The notes beneath the pieces are model-generated. The model did not search any database. It had not been told where the DNA came from and saw only the letters and a program-made list of their open reading frames with translations. Shown in pieces: positions 6,757 through 8,279 of a stretch of 8,279 bases of DNA (position 1 is the stretch's first letter; every line of letters begins with the position of its first letter). The stretch is taken from positions 1 through 8,279 of the forward strand of contig JAFPSR010000059.1 of the NCBI GenBank assembly GCA_017413675.1. Reading direction: 5' to 3'. Position numbers and translations under genes: made by a program. The stretch is from Clostridia bacterium (GTDB taxonomy: Bacteria > Bacillota_A > Clostridia > Christensenellales > UBA1750).

Positions 6757-8028
6757 ATGCCGAATGATTTGATCGCCGGCTTCCTCAGCCGGTGTGAAAC
6801 AGAGCTTTCCCTGCTTTTCGAGGAAATCGATGGCCGGGAAGAGGCGAACTTCCGCAAGGTTATGGAAGCCTTTGAGGCGGAGCAGATTGCCGTACGCCAC
6901 TTCACCGGCACAAACGGCTACGGTTATGACGATATCGGCCGAGACGCCCTGGAGCGTATTTACGCCCGAATTTTCGGAAAGGAAAAAGCGCTTGTCCGTC
7001 CGTCGATCGCGTCCGGCACCCATGCGCTGGCGGTCATGTTTTTCGGACTGCTTCGTCCCGGCGACCTCATGCTCTCCGTGACGGGCGATCCTTATGATAC
7101 CCTCTCTTCCATTATCGCGCCTTCCGCAGACAGGGAAGAGGGTTCCCTGGCCGATTACGGCATTTCCTACGGTTCCGTGTCCCTCCTTCCGGACGGGAAA
7201 ATCGATTATGAAACCCTCCGGACCGCACTCAGGGATCCGAAACTCCGTGTAGCCGCCATGCAGCGCTCCCGCGGCTATGCCTGGCGCGCTTCCTTTTCCA
7301 CAGAAGAGCTCAATGCGTGTGCGGACTTCATCCATTCGCTCCGTCCGGATGTCATCGTGGCGCTGGACAACTGTTACGGGGAATTTGTGGACCCCGTAAC
7401 GGATGTCCTTACGGCGGATATCTTTGCGGGCTCCCTGATCAAGAACCCGGGCGGCGGCATCGCGCCGACCGGCGGGTATCTGGTGGGAAGGGAAGACCTC
7501 ATTGACCGCTGCGCCAAACGGCTGACGGCACCCGGTGTCGGCAGCGAAATCGGTTCTTATACGCCCGGATACCGCCTGTTCTACCAGGGTATCTGGATGG
7601 TCCCCCACGCAGTGGCCCAGGCCCTGAAATGTGCCGCCCTGTTCTCGAAGGTATTCGCTTCTCTGGGTTTTGAAGTCAATCCGGACCCGTTTGACGACCG
7701 GCATGATATTATTCAGGCGGTGCAGCTGCATTCGGAAGCAAGGCTTGTTTCTTTCTGCAAAGCCGTGCAGTCCGCTTCGCCCATTGATTCCTTCGTATCC
7801 CCGGAGCCCTGGAATATGCCCGGGTACACTGACAAGGTCATTATGGCCGCCGGTACGTTTGTCGGTGGTTCCTCCCTGGAACTGAGCGCTGATGCCCCGA
7901 TCCGGGAGCCGTATACCGTCTACATGCAGGGCGGACTGACCTACGTTCACGGCAAATATGCCGCAGAAAAGATCCTTGCCTCCTTCCTGGAGGAAGGACT
8001 CATCACGGAAGAACAGCTGAAAGAATAA
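6757..8028 (+). CDS. ynbB: YnbB-like PLP-dependent enzyme ('methionine gamma-lyase / aluminium resistance' family)
   Basis: A fold-type-I pyridoxal-phosphate enzyme, 423 residues, of the family annotated either as aluminium resistance protein or as methionine gamma-lyase family protein. The true substrate of the group is not established, and the sequence does not settle it. Landmarks: RHFTGTNGYGYDDIGRD (47-63); SGTHAL (86-91) in the phosphate-binding area; Asp204 in ALDNCYGEF, the likely partner of the pyridine nitrogen; Lys229 in SLIKNPGGGIAPTGGY, the likely Schiff-base lysine; and the C-terminal GTFVGGSSLELSADAPIREPYTVYMQGGLTY block. No signal peptide or membrane segment is seen, so it should be cytosolic. 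AGAGG (6742-6746) lies 10 bases before the ATG; the gap to miaA is 20 bases. Its position after miaA mirrors B. subtilis, where ynbB lies a little further on past hfq and ynbA. Family call firm, function weak. Confidence 0.9.
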   Translation: MPNDLIAGFLSRCETELSLLFEEIDGREEANFRKVMEAFEAEQIAVRHFTGTNGYGYDDIGRDALERIYARIFGKEKALVRPSIASGTHALAVMFFGLLRPGDLMLSVTGDPYDTLSSIIAPSADREEGSLADYGISYGSVSLLPDGKIDYETLRTALRDPKLRVAAMQRSRGYAWRASFSTEELNACADFIHSLRPDVIVALDNCYGEFVDPVTDVLTADIFAGSLIKNPGGGIAPTGGYLVGREDLIDRCAKRLTAPGVGSEIGSYTPGYRLFYQGIWMVPHAVAQALKCAALFSKVFASLGFEVNPDPFDDRHDIIQAVQLHSEARLVSFCKAVQSASPIDSFVSPEPWNMPGYTDKVIMAAGTFVGGSSLELSADAPIREPYTVYMQGGLTYVHGKYAAEKILASFLEEGLITEEQLKE

Positions 8029-8041
8029 AGAGGGTTATTCT

Positions 8042-8239
8042 ATGCGTATTGGGTTTATCGGTATCGGTAATATGGGCAGCGCCCTGCTGGAAAGCGGACT
8101 GAAAGGACAGATTGATCCCGCATCGGTCGGGGTAACCAGCCTTCGGCGCAGCCACTGGGAAGAGGTTACAAAAACCCGGAAAGTCCGGGGATTCGCTTCC
8201 TCCAAAGAACTTGTGGAATGGGCGGTCAATGCTATTTAA
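8042..8239 (+). CDS. proC: Pyrroline-5-carboxylate reductase, N-terminal fragment (stops early)
   Basis: Start of a ProC-like protein, the NAD(P)H enzyme for the last step of proline synthesis. Only 65 residues are present, against roughly 260-280 in the family. The opening MRIGFIGIGNMGSALLESGL is a typical ProC Rossmann start with G-x-G-x-x-G at Gly7, Gly9 and Gly12. Similarity continues to SSKELVEWA (58-61 of it being the LVEW core), after which ProC normally reads on into AD-V-I-x-LAVKP. Here the frame reads AVNAI and hits TAA at 8237-8239. The break falls at the start of a very AT-rich tail. GAGGG (8030-8034) lies 7 bases before the ATG, and the gap to the previous gene is 13 bases, so the gene start looks genuine. 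The fragment lacks the substrate-binding and dimerisation part and cannot be functional alone. Other NAD-binding Rossmann proteins are possible, but ProC is the best fit. Confidence 0.75.
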   Translation: MRIGFIGIGNMGSALLESGLKGQIDPASVGVTSLRRSHWEEVTKTRKVRGFASSKELVEWAVNAI

Positions 8240-8279
8240 TTCTCTCTTTTTCTTTTCAAAATTATTTTCAATAACATTA
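8231..8279. other. AT-rich tail with abrupt change of base composition
   Basis: The last 49 bases contain only 9 G or C (about 18 %), unlike everything upstream. The stretch has a pyrimidine run (TTCTCTCTTTTTCTTTTC, 8240-8257) and a short perfect palindrome AAAATTATTTT (8258-8268). No reading frame, hairpin-plus-T-run terminator or recognisable element end is seen. It could be the edge of an inserted AT-rich element or a misassembled or low-quality contig end; the sequence here does not allow a choice. Confidence 0.6.

Noticed and set aside
6748..7950. 400-codon open frame on the - strand opposite the YnbB-like gene
   Set aside because: Covers nearly the same span as the PLP-enzyme gene; its protein shows no motif and looks like a reverse reading of biased codons.
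8035..8229. 64-codon - strand frame opposite the proC fragment
   Set aside because: The Rossmann start and ribosome binding site on the + strand explain the region; the - strand product has no recognisable features.
8240..8279. Intrinsic terminator or insertion-sequence end in the AT-rich tail
   Set aside because: There is T-rich sequence but no GC-rich stem before it, and the only palindrome is a short A/T one; no terminal inverted repeat or target duplication can be seen within the window.

Overview
This window looks like a stretch of chromosomal housekeeping DNA from a member of the Bacillota, most likely a GC-rich member of the Clostridia. Three things support that: the gene order (miaB, a YlbF/YmcA-family gene, mutS, mutL, miaA, ynbB-like gene), which is the order known from Bacilli and Clostridia; good AAGGAG-type ribosome binding sites in front of nearly every gene; and a MutL with the endonuclease motif that E. 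coli MutL lacks. Genus cannot be told from the sequence alone. By eye the coding DNA is moderately GC-rich throughout, apart from the last ~50 bases.

Layout: all genes are on the + strand and tightly packed. 1-654 is the C-terminal half of MiaB (tRNA methylthiotransferase), cut by the window edge. 682-1083 is a small YlbF/YmcA (Ric) family protein with a four-cysteine tail. A 113-base gap holding two small hairpins precedes mutS (1197-3788). mutL (best start 3806, end 5788) follows after 17 bases, miaA (5801-6736) after 12 bases, a YnbB-like PLP-dependent 'methionine gamma-lyase / aluminium resistance' family enzyme (6757-8028) after 20 bases, and the start of a proC-like gene (8042-8239) after 13 bases. 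The proC reading frame stops after 65 codons, exactly where the DNA changes to a very AT-rich tail (8231-8279, 9 G/C in 49 bases). That may be a biological break or a contig-end artefact.

How the genes fit together: MiaA and MiaB are consecutive enzymes that make ms2i6A at position 37 of tRNAs reading UNN codons. MutS and MutL recognise mismatches and nick DNA in methyl-independent mismatch repair. The Ric-family protein belongs to a group known in B. subtilis to form an Fe-S-containing complex that works with RNase Y. The short gaps suggest co-transcription, so the window can be read as one 'fidelity' operon for translation and replication. No promoter or strong terminator could be assigned with confidence. 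I found no tRNA or rRNA gene, CRISPR array, insertion sequence or phage gene, and no convincing sign of an undescribed system. The points most worth checking are the broken proC end, the cysteine tail of the Ric-family protein, the hairpin in front of mutS, and the unusual MutL linker.
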